6,292 nucleotides of DNA from Lonsdalea quercina subsp. quercina (GTDB taxonomy: Bacteria; Pseudomonadota; Gammaproteobacteria; Enterobacterales; Enterobacteriaceae), in the NCBI RefSeq assembly GCF_000688655.1, contig NZ_JIBO01000001.1, positions 59,131-65,422 of the forward strand. Reading direction: 5' to 3'. A model generated the notes under the pieces. It searched no databases. It worked only from the letters and a program-made list of their open reading frames with translations, and was not told where the DNA came from. Positions 4,730-6,292 of this stretch are shown piece after piece (the first letter of the stretch is position 1; each line of letters starts with the position of its first letter). A program made the position numbers and the translations under genes.

Positions 4730-6067
4730 ATGTCTACGCGTTTTTGCCTTCCCCTTTTACATCCAACCTCCGTCGCGTTCGGCGTGATGCTGTGCGCCAG
4801 CAGCCTGCTTTCGCCTGCCCTGGCGGCGAACAACGATTTGCTGCGCGTCGGTGCCGCCAAAGTGGATATCACGCCCACCACCCTGAAAGACATGAACCCG
4901 ATGGGCGGGGATTTCAACGGGGTACACGACCCCATTTATATGCGCACGCTGCTCATTCACAGCGGCGGCAACAAGGTCGCGCTGGTTTCAGTGGACGCCA
5001 TGGAAGTCGGCGACACGACCGCAGTGCGTCAGCGGATAGAAAAAGAGTTGCAGATACCGTTCGCCAACATCCTGATCTTCGCCACGCACGATCATAGCGC
5101 GCCGCGGGTAGGCAATGTCTCTCCAGGCGCGATGGCGCATGAGGGTACAACGACGTCTTTGGCCTGGAGCGAAGTACTCTACACTAAAATGGTCGAGGCG
5201 CTTCGTCAGTCTGACCAGCAGGCCAAACCCGCACGCTTCGGCGTGGGAAAAGGGACGGTCAACATCAACGTCAATCGCGATGAATATACCGCCGATGGCT
5301 GGATTATGGGCGTCAACCCCACCGGACCATCCGATAAAGGCCTGTGGGTGATGAAGTTTGATTCGCTAGACGGTCAGCCAATCGCGCTGCTGACGAATTA
5401 TGCAGTTCACTCCATGGCGACGCTGGGCATCAAGCAGGTTACCGGGGATCTGACCGGGGTCGCCGCCGACTATGTAGAGAAAACGCTGGGGGAAAATGTG
5501 GTGTCGCTGTGGTCGGCAGGCATGGTCGCGGACCAGAATCCGAGGATTTTCCGCACGGGTCTGTCGGACACCGATGAGAAAGACGCGGCGTTCGCCTGGA
5601 ATGCGGCCACAACTCAGGGGCTGGCCGCTGGCGAGGCGATTGTGCGCGTCGCCAGCGCGATAAAGCCCAGTGACATGACGCGTCGGGTGAACATTCATGC
5701 AGAGGAAAAAGTGGTCAGCTGTCCGACGCAGCAGGGCACGGAGACCACCGAGAACATGAATCAAGCCCAAGTCGATAACGTGGATCTTCGCCTGGGTCTG
5801 GTGATGCTGAACGACACGGCGATTGCCGGCGTCTCGGGCGAAGTGATGACCCGCATCGGCTATCGACTCGCGAAAAGTTCGCCGCTACTCAAAACTATCC
5901 TGACCTCTATCGTCAACGATCGTATCGGCTATATCCCGGACGACGCCGCATACCCCAATGAGGTCTTTGAAGTGAAGGCGAGTCCGCTGAAAGCAGGTTG
6001 TGCGGAAGACGCCATCGTCAATAATTTCACCACGATGATAGGCAAAGCGCTGCAACGACAACAATAA
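4730..6067 (+). CDS. Secreted neutral/alkaline ceramidase-like hydrolase
   Basis: This 445-residue protein has a Sec signal peptide (hydrophobic core about 14-29, cleavage after ALA at residue 32) and is predicted periplasmic or secreted. It matches the catalytic N-terminal domain of neutral/alkaline non-lysosomal ceramidases (PF04734), without the C-terminal domain of full-length ceramidases. Family landmarks are VGAAKVDITP (40-49), FATHDHSAPR (117-126), NYAVHSMA (223-230), ADQNP (267-271), GVSGE (367-371) and NDRIGYIPDDAAY (396-408). By analogy with Pseudomonas aeruginosa ceramidase, His120 or His122, His227, Glu371 and Tyr401 could bind zinc. The nucleophilic serine of the GDVSPN motif is not evident; the equivalent region reads AGMVADQNP. 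Cys331 and Cys424 could form a disulfide. The ATG at 4730 is chosen for its AAGGA site and because an upstream TTG (4601) would bury the signal peptide. It is divergent from tetR and probably repressed by it. An amide hydrolase role is likely; the substrate is unknown. Confidence 0.82.
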   Translation: MSTRFCLPLLHPTSVAFGVMLCASSLLSPALAANNDLLRVGAAKVDITPTTLKDMNPMGGDFNGVHDPIYMRTLLIHSGGNKVALVSVDAMEVGDTTAVRQRIEKELQIPFANILIFATHDHSAPRVGNVSPGAMAHEGTTTSLAWSEVLYTKMVEALRQSDQQAKPARFGVGKGTVNINVNRDEYTADGWIMGVNPTGPSDKGLWVMKFDSLDGQPIALLTNYAVHSMATLGIKQVTGDLTGVAADYVEKTLGENVVSLWSAGMVADQNPRIFRTGLSDTDEKDAAFAWNAATTQGLAAGEAIVRVASAIKPSDMTRRVNIHAEEKVVSCPTQQGTETTENMNQAQVDNVDLRLGLVMLNDTAIAGVSGEVMTRIGYRLAKSSPLLKTILTSIVNDRIGYIPDDAAYPNEVFEVKASPLKAGCAEDAIVNNFTTMIGKALQRQQ

Positions 6068-6078
6068 GCGCGTGCCGG

Positions 6079-6110
6079 GTGGCGTGGACGGCGAGTCTGC
6101 GCCACGTTTT
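6079..6110 (+). terminator. Intrinsic terminator of the exported hydrolase gene
   Basis: Eleven bases after the stop codon, 6079-6089 pairs with 6095-6105 around a five-base loop (GGCGA): nine Watson-Crick pairs and two internal G-U pairs. It is followed by GTTTT. The U tract is short, but the strong stem and its placement make this the most convincing terminator in the window. Confidence 0.65.
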
Positions 6111-6292
6111 GCCCGAATGGCTGGAGTAGGGGAGAAAGAGTCGGCAGTGACGGCGACGTGAACCCCGCAGGGCCAGGTTGACCTGCTGTGCGGCGGAACC
6201 GGTCAGTTTTGGTCTTTCTGCGTAGTCTCATCTAAAATTTATAGCTCGGCGATACCTTTTAAGGTCGCGTGGCTCCTTGGCTCGCCATCTTC
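6111..6292. other. Right-end region with no supported gene
   Basis: No confident gene is visible. Minor elements are the short dyads CAGGT-TG-ACCTG (6174-6185) and ACCTT-TT-AAGGT (6254-6265), and a weak plus-strand TTGGTC-N18-TAAAAT promoter-like pair (6209-6214, 6233-6238). On the minus strand one frame is open from the right edge for 17 codons, ending ATLKGIAEL before a TAA at 6239-6241. It could be the C-terminus of a gene entering from the right, but it is too short to call. Confidence 0.3.

Noticed and set aside
5366..5770. Minus-strand open frame of 134 codons inside the hydrolase gene
   Set aside because: It is fully antisense to conserved hydrolase motifs, and I recognise no family in it.
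6239..6292. C-terminal fragment of a minus-strand gene entering from the right edge
   Set aside because: Only 17 open codons are visible with no recognisable motif; noted under the right-end region but not called as a gene.

Overview
The window looks like accessory chromosomal DNA from an enterobacterium (Enterobacterales). The best pointer is a complete marC gene whose product keeps the core of Escherichia coli MarC almost unchanged. Moderate-to-high GC would suit a Pectobacteriaceae-type genome (Brenneria, Lonsdalea or Dickeya-like), but that narrower placement is inference. I see no rRNA, tRNA, CRISPR array, insertion sequence, transposase or phage gene.

Layout, left to right. (1) At the left edge, on the minus strand, is the 5' end of a gene for an exported protein. 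A Sec signal peptide is followed by the opening motif of the neutral/alkaline ceramidase-like family, and the rest lies outside the window. (2) A 262-base gap with small hairpins separates it from a minus-strand gene (381-1214) for a VOC/glyoxalase-like protein. (3) A divergent intergenic region leads to plus-strand marC (1512-2186), an inner-membrane protein. (4) A hairpin-rich convergent gap (2187-2473) follows. (5) sfnB-like (2474-3739, minus) encodes an acyl-CoA dehydrogenase-fold flavoenzyme of the SfnB sulfur-acquisition family. (6) A TetR-family regulator (3874-4512, minus) lies directly upstream of it in the same direction. (7) A 217-base divergent control region leads to plus-strand 4730-6067, a complete secreted ceramidase-like hydrolase, followed by a good hairpin terminator. 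(8) The last ~180 bases show no supported gene.

The most coherent unit is tetR, sfnB-like and the divergent exported hydrolase. Between tetR and the hydrolase there is a TTGACA-N17-AATACT promoter, with a perfect dyad (TGGTAC-N6-GTACCA) just downstream of its -10 and another GGTACC half-site in its spacer. This is the arrangement expected of a TetR repressor controlling a divergent target. A periplasmic amide hydrolase paired with a sulfur-scavenging flavoenzyme suggests uptake and breakdown of an amide-linked, possibly sulfur-containing substrate; that part is hypothesis. The hydrolase keeps the family's likely zinc ligands but lacks the serine used by classical neutral ceramidases, so ceramide should not be assumed as substrate. 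The left-edge gene seems to be a second member of the same family.
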